64,000 nt of DNA, from NCBI GenBank assembly GCA_045106335.1, contig JBGCEM010000043.1, positions 3,946-67,945 on the forward strand, given 5' to 3'. The notes under the pieces were generated by a model. That model did not search any database. It was not told the origin of the DNA and worked only from the letters and a program-made list of their open reading frames with translations. This document shows, piece after piece, positions 44,361 through 53,126 of the stretch (position 1 is the stretch's first letter; every line of letters begins with the position of its first letter). Source of the DNA: Aliishimia sp045106335. GTDB taxonomy: Bacteria; Pseudomonadota; Alphaproteobacteria; Rhodobacterales; Rhodobacteraceae. The translations under genes and the position numbers were made by a program.

Positions 44361-45080
44361 TTGTTAGAAAATAGCATGAACGGCCCCAATCATGTTGCAA
44401 TCATCATGGATGGGAACGGCCGATGGGCGACACAGCGCGGACGTCCGCGTTTGTTTGGGCACCATGCCGGGGCACGCCGGGTTCGCCAAATTGTTGAAGC
44501 TTGCCCAGATCTTGGGGTCGATTATCTGACAATTTTTGCGTTTTCGACGGAAAATTGGAAGCGGACTCAGGCCGAAGTGGCTGGTTTGATGAGCTTATTC
44601 CGCCGGTACATCGTGCGCGAAACGCGACCTTTGATCAAAAATGGGGTGCGTGTGCGGTTTATTGGGGACCGGCTGAAACTTGATGCAAGTCTTGTGGCGA
44701 TGATGGATGAGTTGGAAGACCTGACCAAGGGCAATGGCCGCGTGCATCTGACAGTTGCACTGAATTATGGCGGACGGGATGAGGTGACGCGCGCGTCTCA
44801 ACGTTTGGCGCGTGAAGTTGCTGCAGGCCGCCTAGACCCGGATGCAATTGATGAAGAAACATTGCCGCGTTTTTTAGATACGCATTTCTTGCCCGACCCA
44901 GATTTGGTGATCCGCACCAGTGGCGAGGCGCGGATTTCGAACTTCTTGCTGTGGCAATCGGCTTATGCAGAGTATGAGTTCATTGACACGCTATGGCCCG
45001 ATTTTGAGGCCGAAGAATTCGCGCGTCTCTGCCATGCGTACGGAACCCGTGATCGCCGGTTCGGAGGCTTGCGCGCATGA
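44361..45080 (+). CDS. uppS: isoprenyl (undecaprenyl) diphosphate synthase
   Basis: Cis-prenyltransferase that makes the C55 lipid carrier for peptidoglycan and O-antigen. Motifs: HVAIIMDGNGRWA (catalytic Asp), GHHAGARRVRQIV, FAFSTENWKR, and RTSGEARISNFLLWQSAYAEYEF with the C-terminal substrate Arg/Ser. The start is unclear: TTG 44361 has AAGGAG eleven bases upstream (239 residues); ATG 44376 has no ribosome binding site; ATG 44337 overlaps that ribosome binding site. Overlaps cdsA by 4 bp. Confidence 0.93.
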   Translation: MLENSMNGPNHVAIIMDGNGRWATQRGRPRLFGHHAGARRVRQIVEACPDLGVDYLTIFAFSTENWKRTQAEVAGLMSLFRRYIVRETRPLIKNGVRVRFIGDRLKLDASLVAMMDELEDLTKGNGRVHLTVALNYGGRDEVTRASQRLAREVAAGRLDPDAIDEETLPRFLDTHFLPDPDLVIRTSGEARISNFLLWQSAYAEYEFIDTLWPDFEAEEFARLCHAYGTRDRRFGGLRA

Positions 45081-45886
45081 CGCAGCCGGTCGCGGGACGC
45101 TGGGCGGATTTGATGCCAAGGGTCCTGTCGGCCATTGCAATGTGCGCGATTGGTGGTTTTGAGCTGTGGCTTGGCGGCCGTTACTTTCATGCTTTCGTTG
45201 GATTTATCGTCGGGCTTATGGTCTGGGAACTGGTGATCATGTTGGCGCCCGATCGTCGACGCACGGCGATTTGCGCCGGGACCGTATCCGGTATTCTTAT
45301 GGCCGCCGTGTTTGAATTTTCCACTGGCGCGTTACTGCCGATTGCGCTGGGGCTTTGCGTGGTCTTGGCGCTGGCTATTGGGCTTAGCGTCGGCGAACGA
45401 CGCCGTCTTGGCATTGCGTATTCTTTGGTGATCCTTTTGGGGGGGCTGACATTGATGTTGACCCGCGATCAACTGGGGTTTGGTTGGATTATGTGGCTGG
45501 TGGCCGTCGTCATTGCTTCGGACGTGGCGGGGTATTTTGCAGGAAAGATGCTGGGTGGCCCCAAATTTTGGCCAGCGATCAGTCCAAAGAAAACCTGGTC
45601 TGGTACTGTTGCAGGTTGGGTTGGTGCGGCCTTTGTTGGGCTTGTGTTTGGACTGGGATCGGGCATGCAAATGGTGCTGATAGGTTTGTCGCTTGGCTTG
45701 GCTTTTGCCGCGCAAATGGGTGATATTTCTGAAAGCGCCATAAAACGTCGATGCGGTGTCAAGGACAGCTCGAACTTAATACCCGGCCACGGCGGTGTTT
45801 TGGACAGATTCGATGGTTTAATCGGGGCTTCGGTCGCGTTTTTGGCCTTTGCTGCTCTTACCGGTCTACCAGTGGGGCTGCTGTGA
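45077..45886 (+). CDS. cdsA: phosphatidate cytidylyltransferase
   Basis: Makes CDP-diacylglycerol from phosphatidate and CTP in the inner membrane. 269 residues with about seven helices. The CDS signature is at the C-terminus (SESAIKRRCGVKDSSNLIPGHGGVLDRFDGLIGA). Its ATG overlaps the uppS stop (ATGA), and its stop overlaps the dxr start (GTGA), which implies translational coupling. Confidence 0.95.
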   Translation: MTQPVAGRWADLMPRVLSAIAMCAIGGFELWLGGRYFHAFVGFIVGLMVWELVIMLAPDRRRTAICAGTVSGILMAAVFEFSTGALLPIALGLCVVLALAIGLSVGERRRLGIAYSLVILLGGLTLMLTRDQLGFGWIMWLVAVVIASDVAGYFAGKMLGGPKFWPAISPKKTWSGTVAGWVGAAFVGLVFGLGSGMQMVLIGLSLGLAFAAQMGDISESAIKRRCGVKDSSNLIPGHGGVLDRFDGLIGASVAFLAFAALTGLPVGLL

Positions 45887-47058
45887 CGCGGCGGCGGGTC
45901 AGCATTTTTGGGGCGACGGGGTCGATTGGACAAAACACAATTGATTTGATCAAACGCGAACCGCAAGAATATGACGTTGTGGCACTCACAGGCGCGGGAA
46001 ATATCAAACAACTTGCTAAAGATGCCAAGGCCTTACAGGCTGACATTGCCGTCACAGCGCAAGATCACAAACTCGCCGACCTGCGTTCCGCGCTTGAAGG
46101 TACTGGGATTGAAGCCGCCGCAGGGTCACAAGCCTTGATCGAAGCTGCAAGCCGCCCCGCGGATTGGGTTATGTCGGCCATTGTCGGGGCTGCAGGTCTT
46201 GCGCCTGGCCTGCGCGCGTTAGAGCAAGGTGCGACCCTAGCTTTGGCGAATAAGGAATCGCTTGTCTGCGCGGGGGCTTTGCTTTTGGACACGGCCCGCA
46301 GACATAATGCGCGAATTTTACCTGTGGATAGTGAACATTCGGCTGTTTTCCAGGCGTTGATTGGCGAGGATATAGGGTCGGTTGAGCGTGTCATAATCAC
46401 CGCGTCCGGCGGGGCATTTCGTGATTGGCCCTTGGAAAAACTGGCCAGCGCAACACCCGAACAGGCCGCGTCGCATCCGAATTGGGATATGGGACAACGG
46501 ATTACTATCGACTCTGCCTCTATGTTTAATAAAGCGTTGGAACTTATTGAAACGCGTGAATATTTCGACGTTGATCCTGACAAGATTGAGGTCATTGTTC
46601 ATCCTGAATCAATGATCCATGCGCTGGTTGGGTTCTGCGATGGTGCTTTGATGGCGCATGTCGGGCCGCCCGATATGCGCCATGCAATTGGATTTGCGTT
46701 GCACCATCCTATCCGGCGAGATTTGCCGGTCGAGCGCCTTGATCTGGCCCGTCTGGGCAGCTTCACATTTCGCGCACCAGATGAAAACAGATGGCCTGCA
46801 TTGCGTCTTGCCCGCGCTGTTATGCGCGAACGCGGTCTATCGGGGGCTGTGTTCAATGCCGCCAAAGAAATTGCACTGGACGGATTTATTGGTCGTCGAA
46901 TTAAGTTTACGCAAATGTCTGATATTGTAGAACAGGTTCTGAACGATGGCGCGGCGTTGGACGGATTGATGACGGCAGAAATGACCCTTGATAATGTGGC
47001 GCAGGCGGACCATTTGGCACGTAAGGCAGCACAAACCGCTGTTGATGCGGCCAATTGA
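45883..47058 (+). CDS. dxr: 1-deoxy-D-xylulose 5-phosphate reductoisomerase
   Basis: First committed enzyme of the MEP isoprenoid pathway, whose products feed UppS in the same operon. 391 residues from GTG 45883, which overlaps the cdsA stop. NADPH motif GATGSIG at residues 10-16; ALANKESLVCAG; metal and substrate sites in LPVDSEHSAVFQ, ITASGGAFRD, GQRITIDSASMFNKALELIE; C-terminal helical domain after FNAAKEIALDGF. The open frame runs back to 45751 inside cdsA, but those residues are not family sequence. Confidence 0.96.
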   Translation: MTRRRVSIFGATGSIGQNTIDLIKREPQEYDVVALTGAGNIKQLAKDAKALQADIAVTAQDHKLADLRSALEGTGIEAAAGSQALIEAASRPADWVMSAIVGAAGLAPGLRALEQGATLALANKESLVCAGALLLDTARRHNARILPVDSEHSAVFQALIGEDIGSVERVIITASGGAFRDWPLEKLASATPEQAASHPNWDMGQRITIDSASMFNKALELIETREYFDVDPDKIEVIVHPESMIHALVGFCDGALMAHVGPPDMRHAIGFALHHPIRRDLPVERLDLARLGSFTFRAPDENRWPALRLARAVMRERGLSGAVFNAAKEIALDGFIGRRIKFTQMSDIVEQVLNDGAALDGLMTAEMTLDNVAQADHLARKAAQTAVDAAN

Positions 47059-47081
47059 CATAACAATCAGGTAGACTTGCT

Positions 47082-48431
47082 TTGGATATACTCTCGTTTA
47101 TGCCGCAATTTGGTGGCCTGATTTGGACGCTTGTCTTCTTTATTCTGGCGCTTAGCGTCATTGTCGCGATCCACGAATATGGGCATTACATCGTGGGGCG
47201 TTGGTCTGGGATCCATGCGGACGTGTTTTCCGTTGGCTTTGGTCCGATACTATGGTCGCGGCACGACAAACACGGCACACGATGGCAAATTGCGGCCCTT
47301 CCGTTTGGTGGCTTTGTGAAGTTTGCGGGCGATGCCAATGCAGCGTCTGGAAAAGACACAGATGCGATGGCCGAAGCCGCAGCGGACCCTGTCGCTTTAA
47401 GGCGAACTATGCACGGTGCGCCGCTTTGGGCCCGTTCGGCCACTGTCGCGGCGGGTCCGGTTTTCAACTTTGTTCTGTCTATTTTGGTCTTTGCGTTCGT
47501 GGCTATGAATACCGGCCAGACCAAGCAACCGCTGACTGTCGGAACTTTGCAGCCCTTGCCGACAGACATTCGCGGCCTGCAGCCTGGCGACGTTTTGCTG
47601 GCGATTAACAATGTGCGCATTCCACCGGCAGACAGTCCCGACTACGTGTCTTTTATCGAAAACCTTCCAATTGAGCCGACCCTAACTTACACTGTCGAAC
47701 GCGATGGGGCGGATATTACCGTTGAAGACGCTTATTTTTTCGCCCCGATCGTGTCGTCCGTACAGCCGCAAAGTGCTGCAATCAGCGCCGGTTTAGAAGC
47801 GGGCGATGTGATCACAGCCATCGACGGCACGCCGATCGTTGCATTTTCTGAATTGAAAACCGTTGTCGAAGGATCCGAAGGGCGCAGTCTGGATTTAACT
47901 GTCTGGCGCGCGGGGGCAGAGCTACAAAAAGAGCTGACGCCGAAACGTGTCGACAGTCCCAGCCCCGATGGTGGATTTGAAACCTTTTGGAGGATCGGCA
48001 TTTTTTCGGGGCAAAGCTTTGAACCTGCAACCGAAACCTTGGGTATGGGTCCAGCTTTGGCACATGGCTTCAATCGTGTGATCGAGATTATTCGCGGATC
48101 AATCTCTGGTCTTTGGCACATGATCATTGGGGATATTGGCACGTGTAACCTATCTGGGCCTGTTGGAATCGCACAAGTTTCTGGGCAAATGGCCAGCCAA
48201 GGGGCGCTTAGTTTTGTCGTGTTTATTGCCGTTTTATCCACCGCAGTTGGGCTACTGAACTTGTTTCCGATACCGGCATTAGATGGCGGTCATCTCGTGT
48301 TTTATGCCTATGAAGCTGTCACTGGACGTCCGCCCAGCGATGGCGCATTGCGGATCTTGATGGCTGTTGGCCTGTCGATGGTTTTGTCGCTCATGATGTT
48401 CGCATTGTATAATGATTTTCGCTGCCCCTAG
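47082..48431 (+). CDS. rseP: RIP metalloprotease RseP
   Basis: Site-2 intramembrane zinc protease that acts in envelope stress signalling and clears signal peptides. 449 residues. HEYGH (31-35) in the first helix; two PDZ-like domains in the middle (IRGLQPGDVLLAINNVRI; AGLEAGDVITAIDGTPIV); the third-helix motif LNLFPIPALDGGHLVFYAYE. The start is TTG 47082 (LDILSFMPQFGG), with AGGTAG upstream; the alternative is ATG 47100. Confidence 0.95.
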   Translation: MDILSFMPQFGGLIWTLVFFILALSVIVAIHEYGHYIVGRWSGIHADVFSVGFGPILWSRHDKHGTRWQIAALPFGGFVKFAGDANAASGKDTDAMAEAAADPVALRRTMHGAPLWARSATVAAGPVFNFVLSILVFAFVAMNTGQTKQPLTVGTLQPLPTDIRGLQPGDVLLAINNVRIPPADSPDYVSFIENLPIEPTLTYTVERDGADITVEDAYFFAPIVSSVQPQSAAISAGLEAGDVITAIDGTPIVAFSELKTVVEGSEGRSLDLTVWRAGAELQKELTPKRVDSPSPDGGFETFWRIGIFSGQSFEPATETLGMGPALAHGFNRVIEIIRGSISGLWHMIIGDIGTCNLSGPVGIAQVSGQMASQGALSFVVFIAVLSTAVGLLNLFPIPALDGGHLVFYAYEAVTGRPPSDGALRILMAVGLSMVLSLMMFALYNDFRCP

Positions 48432-48462
48432 ATTTGCCGTACGCTTAGGCATCTTTCATCAC

Positions 48463-48487
48463 AGTGTTGCCATGCTTGGGCAACACT
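48463..48487 (+). promoter_or_regulatory. hairpin after rseP
   Basis: AGTGTTGCC (48463-48471), 7-nt loop, GGCAACACT (48479-48487): perfect 9-bp stem 32 nt after the rseP stop and 52 nt before a small ORF. There is no T-run, so it is either a weak or rho-assisted terminator or an RNA-stability element. Confidence 0.5.
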
Positions 48488-48538
48488 CCGGCCGCAATGC
48501 GTGTTTATGTGTTCGGGTGAAACTTTTTGGGAGGTCAC

Positions 48539-48670
48539 ATGCACACGATAAGCGCAGGTTTTTCCGGTTTTACTCTGGTCATGATGCTGAACTGGGACCG
48601 AATCCTTTACGTAGGCACAGTGATAAGTGCCTTGCTTCTGGGCGGCTGGGTCGGAACGTTCTTGTCATAG
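48539..48670 (+). CDS. putative 43-residue membrane protein between rseP and bamA
   Basis: ATG at 48539, stop TAG 48668-48670. GGGAGG lies four bases before the ATG, among the strongest ribosome binding sites here. The product starts MHTISAGFSGFTLVMMLNWD and has one C-terminal hydrophobic helix (YVGTVISALLLGGWVGTFL), so it is probably a single-span inner-membrane microprotein. I know no family. Its place between the RseP and BamA genes suggests an envelope role, but that is inference. Too short for most gene finders. Confidence 0.55.
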   Translation: MHTISAGFSGFTLVMMLNWDRILYVGTVISALLLGGWVGTFLS

Positions 48671-48875
48671 GCAATTGAGGCTGGAAAAGTCCCCAGATGC
48701 AAGTGCGTCACGTTCCCAATCCAGTCTATTTGTCAATCACCCCAGCCAAAAAGAGAGCCTGAGGCCGAAGTGCCACGAAATCGCCTTTAATTTGTCTGTT
48801 CTGTCGTTGTTTTTTGACATCGCGCGTCGTTGCGGTTAGTCAAAAGTTAACAATAAAAACAGGCTAGGACGGGTC

Positions 48876-51224
48876 ATGGCGGTGACAAAAAAAACGGCGG
48901 CGCGGGCAGCGCACGCTTCCTACTCTAATAAGTGGACAGGCAAAGCGCTTGCGATGTGCATGTCGACGGCATTGGTCTTCTCGGCGTCGCCGGTTTGGCC
49001 GCAAACCTTCCAGTTCAACCAAGTTGTCATCGAAGGTAACCAACGTATTGGTGATGCTGCGATTTTACGCACAGCTGGAATCGCGCGCGGTCAACAAGTG
49101 TCTGCGGGACAGGTCAACGCAGCGCTTCAACGGCTTCAAGGTAGCGGATTGTTTGAGGCCGTGGAAATTGTGCCCCAAGGCGGTACTTTGCGGATCAATG
49201 TGGTCGAATTCCCAACCGTCAGTCGCATCAATTTCGAGGGGAATCGCCGAATTAAGGACGAGGAGCTTTCAGCTTTAGTCCAATCTCAGGAACGACGCGT
49301 TTATAATCCCGCTCAAGCGGAACGCGACGCAGCTGCGATCGCCGAGGCCTATTCAAACGATGGCCGCTTGGCTGCGCGGGTCACACCGCGCGTTATTCGC
49401 CGCAATGATAGCCGAGTAGATCTGGTATTTGAAATCTTCGAAGGGGATGTGGTCGAAATCGAACGCCTCAGCTTCGTGGGCAATCGCATCTTTACGGACC
49501 GTCGTCTGCGCCGCGTTTTGGATACCAAACAAGCGGGACTATTTCGCGCGTTCGTGCGGCGTGACACCTTGGTTGAAGATCGGATTGAATTCGACAAACA
49601 AGTTCTGCGCGATTTTTACTTAAGCCGTGGGTATATTGATTTCCGCACCAATTCGATGAATGCGGAACTGACCCGCCAGCGCGATGGCTATTTCTTGGTG
49701 TTCAACGTGCAAGAAGGTCAACAGTTCAAGTTTGGCGAAATTACTGTCAGATCTGAAATGGCTGAGGCAGACGAAGACGCGTTTCTCGAGGTCATTAAAT
49801 CTCGGACTGGCGCGGTGTATTCGCCAGTTTTGGTTGAGAACGATATTTCGCGCATGGAACGTACCGCAATCAAAGCCGGCTTGGATTTTTTGCGGGTGGA
49901 ACCACGCGTGACGCGCAATGACCGCACGCTGACTTTGGATGTGGAATATGTGCTCACTCGGGGCCCACGTGTGTTCGTTGAACGTATCGACATTGAGGGC
50001 AATACAACGACTTTGGACCGTGTTGTGCGTCGCCAGTTCAGAATTGTCGAAGGCGATCCTTTCAATCCGCGCGAAATTCGCGAGAGTGCTGAACGCATTC
50101 GCGCATTGTCTTATTTCTCAAACGCGGAAGTAGATGCGCGCGAAGGGTCAGCCCCGGATCAAGTGATCGTTGATGTCGACCTCGAAGAGGCTCCGACCGG
50201 ATCGTTCACAATTGGTGGGACATTTTCGAACAATAGCGGGTTTGGCCTGGCCTTGCAGTTTCAAGAAAATAACTTTCTGGGCCGCGGGCAGCGTCTGGGA
50301 ATTAACGTCTCGACGGCGGAAGAAGCGCAAAACACAGGTATCACTTTTGTTGAACCGGCGCTTTTCGGGCGGGATCTGGAATTCGGGCTGCGCCTGAACC
50401 AAGCAGACAACACCTCTTCATTCACGACATATGATTTTGAGCGGTTGGTGTTTTCGCCGTCTTTGACGTTTCCGGTCAGCGAAAATGGCCGCTTTGGCCT
50501 GCGTTATACGGCAGAACAGATCGATATTCAGGCGCGCGACACAAACAACAGTGGCGTCGTCATCAATCGTGATATTGCGGCGGGTGACCGCTTGAACAGC
50601 TCAATTGGCTATCGCTATACGTATGACACGCGGCGTACCGGATTGAACCCAAATGCGGGTGTTTTGTTCGAATTTAGCCAAGATTTTGGCGGGATCGGCG
50701 GCGACAACAAATACATTAAATCGCAGGCCAAGCTGGTTGGTGTGACGCGTGTTGCCAACGAGGAAGTCACTTTGCGCGCCTCTTTAGAGGCCGGAGCGTT
50801 GAATTGGTCCAGCGGGCAAAACCGTGTGACGGATCGTTTTTTGCTTAACAACAGCACATTCCGTGGATTTGAGCCCGGTGGAATTGGTCCGCGCGATCAA
50901 AGCGGTGCCGAAAGCGATGGGCTGGGCGGTAACTTCTTTGTCGCCGCGCGCTTTGATGCAGAGTTTCCGATCGGATTGCCCGAGGAATACGGGATAAGGG
51001 GCGGCGCATTTTATGACATTGGCAACCTTTGGGATCTCAGTGATGTGGATCTGACGGGCGGCGATATCGTGGGCGAGGGGGGATCCCTGCGCCATGTGAT
51101 TGGGGTGTCGATCCTTTGGGACACACCCATTGGCCCGCTGCGGTTCAACTTCTCGGAAGCGTTGAAGAAAGAGGCGTTTGACCGAGAACAAACCTTTGAT
51201 CTGACAATTTCCACACAGTTCTAG
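48876..51224 (+). CDS. bamA: outer membrane protein assembly factor BamA
   Basis: Central subunit of the BAM complex that folds beta-barrel proteins. 782 residues. A signal peptide follows a basic N-terminus (GKALAMCMSTALVFSASPVWPQ). Five POTRA domains start at FQFNQVVIEGNQRIGDAAILRTAGI. The Omp85 barrel runs from about residue 430 and ends with the outer-membrane C-terminal Phe (DLTISTQF). The conserved barrel loop motif appears as FRGFEPGGIGPRD (VRGF type). A possible promoter is TTGACA at 48814-48819 with a weak -10 at 48837. Confidence 0.97.
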   Translation: MAVTKKTAARAAHASYSNKWTGKALAMCMSTALVFSASPVWPQTFQFNQVVIEGNQRIGDAAILRTAGIARGQQVSAGQVNAALQRLQGSGLFEAVEIVPQGGTLRINVVEFPTVSRINFEGNRRIKDEELSALVQSQERRVYNPAQAERDAAAIAEAYSNDGRLAARVTPRVIRRNDSRVDLVFEIFEGDVVEIERLSFVGNRIFTDRRLRRVLDTKQAGLFRAFVRRDTLVEDRIEFDKQVLRDFYLSRGYIDFRTNSMNAELTRQRDGYFLVFNVQEGQQFKFGEITVRSEMAEADEDAFLEVIKSRTGAVYSPVLVENDISRMERTAIKAGLDFLRVEPRVTRNDRTLTLDVEYVLTRGPRVFVERIDIEGNTTTLDRVVRRQFRIVEGDPFNPREIRESAERIRALSYFSNAEVDAREGSAPDQVIVDVDLEEAPTGSFTIGGTFSNNSGFGLALQFQENNFLGRGQRLGINVSTAEEAQNTGITFVEPALFGRDLEFGLRLNQADNTSSFTTYDFERLVFSPSLTFPVSENGRFGLRYTAEQIDIQARDTNNSGVVINRDIAAGDRLNSSIGYRYTYDTRRTGLNPNAGVLFEFSQDFGGIGGDNKYIKSQAKLVGVTRVANEEVTLRASLEAGALNWSSGQNRVTDRFLLNNSTFRGFEPGGIGPRDQSGAESDGLGGNFFVAARFDAEFPIGLPEEYGIRGGAFYDIGNLWDLSDVDLTGGDIVGEGGSLRHVIGVSILWDTPIGPLRFNFSEALKKEAFDREQTFDLTISTQF

Positions 51225-51234
51225 GGGGCAAGGT

Positions 51235-51804
51235 GTGCGCACCTTTGCCTCTGTTTGGCTCATCTGTCTGACACTCTGCGCGGCGGTTCCGTCTGTTGCG
51301 CAGACGCAAGGCGGTGCGTCGATCCAAAGCCCGGTCTTGGTGGTCGAGTCAGATCGACTGTATTTGGACAGTGCATTCGGGCGTCGAATTTCGGCTGAAA
51401 TAAAGGCTGAGAATGATGCGCTTGAAAGTGAAAACCGTCAGATTGAAGCTGAACTTGAGGCCGAGGAACAAGATCTAACAGAACGTCGTAAATCGCTGGA
51501 TCCGGAGACGTTTCGCGATTTGGCTGACGCGTTTGATACAAAAGTGCGCACGGTCCGTCGGACACAAGACGCCAAAGCCCGCGCAATAGCGCGCAAGCTG
51601 GATCAGTCTCGGGGATTGTTTTTGCAATCCGCCGCCCCCGTTTTGGATGTCATGATGCGCGAAGCTGGTGCAGCGGTAATCTTTGAGCGGCGCTCGGTGT
51701 TCTTGGTACGCAACGCTGTGGACATAACCCGGGATGCGGTCGCGCGTATTGATCTGGAAATTGGTGATGGCCGTGATCTGGCGACTGGACGGCGCAACCC
51801 ATAG
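51235..51804 (+). CDS. OmpH/Skp-family periplasmic chaperone
   Basis: 189 residues from GTG 51235 with a signal peptide (FASVWLICLTLCAAVPSVAQ). The body is a charged coiled coil (SAEIKAENDALESENRQIEAELEAEEQDLTERRKSLDPETF), as in Skp, which escorts outer-membrane proteins to BamA. The C-terminus (VLDVMMREAGAAVIFERRSVFLV) is the family's OmpH core. It starts 10 bp after bamA. Confidence 0.9.
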   Translation: MRTFASVWLICLTLCAAVPSVAQTQGGASIQSPVLVVESDRLYLDSAFGRRISAEIKAENDALESENRQIEAELEAEEQDLTERRKSLDPETFRDLADAFDTKVRTVRRTQDAKARAIARKLDQSRGLFLQSAAPVLDVMMREAGAAVIFERRSVFLVRNAVDITRDAVARIDLEIGDGRDLATGRRNP

Positions 51805-51875
51805 CAAGACTTGCTCCGGCCAACACCACTTGCTAGCACTGAGATAGCTAGGGTTTTACAACAAGTAGAGTTTTC

Positions 51876-52340
51876 ATGACTGACACGCCAAACAGCGCCG
51901 ACATTCAATTGATCCAACGTATTTTACCGCACCGCTACCCTTTTTTGTTGGTCGATAAAGTGGTTGATATGGATGGCACGGCCTCGGCCAAAGGCATAAA
52001 GAATGTCACAATGAACGAGCCCCATTTCCAAGGACATTTTCCGGGTTTGCCGATTATGCCAGGGGTTACGATAGTTGAAGCGATGGCACAGACGGCAGCT
52101 GTGATGGTTGGGGTTGCGCTGGATATGGCTGACAAGGACATGAAAGTTTATTTCATGGCCATCGACAAATGCAAATTTCGCCGCAAAGTCGGGCCAGGGG
52201 ATGTATTGGAAATGCATTTGACGACTTTGCGTGGTAAACCCGGTGCAAAGGTGTGGAAGTTTGGCGGCAAGGCGACCGTCGACGGAGACATGGCCGCTGA
52301 GGCAGAATTTACCGCAATGATGGACGTTCCGCAGGAGTAG
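51876..52340 (+). CDS. fabZ: 3-hydroxyacyl-ACP dehydratase FabZ
   Basis: Hot-dog-fold dehydratase of fatty acid synthesis, 154 residues. N-terminal IQRILPHRYPFLLVDKV, catalytic His in NEPHFQGHFPGLPIMPGV and catalytic Glu in TIVEAMAQTAAVM. In this operon it balances fatty acids against the hydroxyacyl pool used by LpxA. It sits 6 bp before lpxA. Confidence 0.97.
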   Translation: MTDTPNSADIQLIQRILPHRYPFLLVDKVVDMDGTASAKGIKNVTMNEPHFQGHFPGLPIMPGVTIVEAMAQTAAVMVGVALDMADKDMKVYFMAIDKCKFRRKVGPGDVLEMHLTTLRGKPGAKVWKFGGKATVDGDMAAEAEFTAMMDVPQE

Positions 52341-52346
52341 CCGAAT

Positions 52347-53126
52347 ATGGCCGTGCACCCTTTAGCCTGTGTTGACGACGGCGCGCAGATCGATCCGACT
52401 GCAAAGATCGGGCCGTTTTGTGTGGTCGGGCCAGAGGTTGTGATTGGTCCAAACGTTGATCTGAAATCCCATGTTGTGGTGCAGGGGCGTACGCGAATCG
52501 GCGCGGATACTGTGGTGTTTCCTTTCGCGGTCATCGGAGAAATTCCGCAGGACTTGAAATTCAATGGCGAAGAAAGTCAGCTCATTATCGGCGCGCGCAA
52601 TCGGATCCGGGAACATGTCACGATGAATACCGGGACTGTCGGCGGGGGCGGTGTAACCAAAATTGGCGATGATGGGTTGTTTATGGCAGGCTGTCACATC
52701 GCGCATGATGCACAAATCGGTGATCGCGTCATTGTCGTGAATTCGGCGGCCATTGCTGGGCATTGTGTGCTGGAAGATGATGTTATCATTGGCGGCCTGG
52801 CCGGTGTGCATCAGTTTGTGCGCGTTGGCCAAGGCGCGATTATTGGGGCCGTCACGATGGTGACCAATGACGTTATTCCTTATGGTTTGGTGCAAGCGCC
52901 GCGTGGTGAATTGGACGGTTTGAACCTGGTTGGGCTAAAACGGCGCGGTGTGGCGCGCTCTGATATCACCGCATTGCGCGCCGCGTTTCAGATGATGGCG
53001 CAAGGTGAGGGCACGTTTCACGCGCGCGTGGCCCGTCTGGGGCAGGAGTCCGACAGCGCTTATGTGGCTCAGATCGTTAAATTTGTCACGGCACATAGTG
53101 ACCGTTCGTTCTTGACGCCAGGATGA
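52347..53126 (+). CDS. lpxA: UDP-N-acetylglucosamine acyltransferase LpxA
   Basis: First step of lipid A synthesis, moving 3-hydroxyacyl from ACP to UDP-GlcNAc. 259 residues. Left-handed beta-helix of hexapeptide repeats from DPTAKIGPFCVVGPEVVIG; the catalytic His region is FMAGCHIAHDAQIGDRV; C-terminal helical domain after GLNLVGLKRRGV. The 3' end overlaps lpxI by 4 bp (ATGA). Confidence 0.97.
   Translation: MAVHPLACVDDGAQIDPTAKIGPFCVVGPEVVIGPNVDLKSHVVVQGRTRIGADTVVFPFAVIGEIPQDLKFNGEESQLIIGARNRIREHVTMNTGTVGGGGVTKIGDDGLFMAGCHIAHDAQIGDRVIVVNSAAIAGHCVLEDDVIIGGLAGVHQFVRVGQGAIIGAVTMVTNDVIPYGLVQAPRGELDGLNLVGLKRRGVARSDITALRAAFQMMAQGEGTFHARVARLGQESDSAYVAQIVKFVTAHSDRSFLTPG

Noticed and set aside
45751..45882. 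44-codon N-terminal extension of dxr
   Set aside because: It lies wholly in cdsA in another frame; GTG 45883 overlapping the cdsA stop gives the family N-terminus.
48836..48850. CtrA-like half sites TTAG-N7-TTAA before bamA
   Set aside because: One mismatch in the first half site and high chance frequency in AT-rich spacers; not enough to call.
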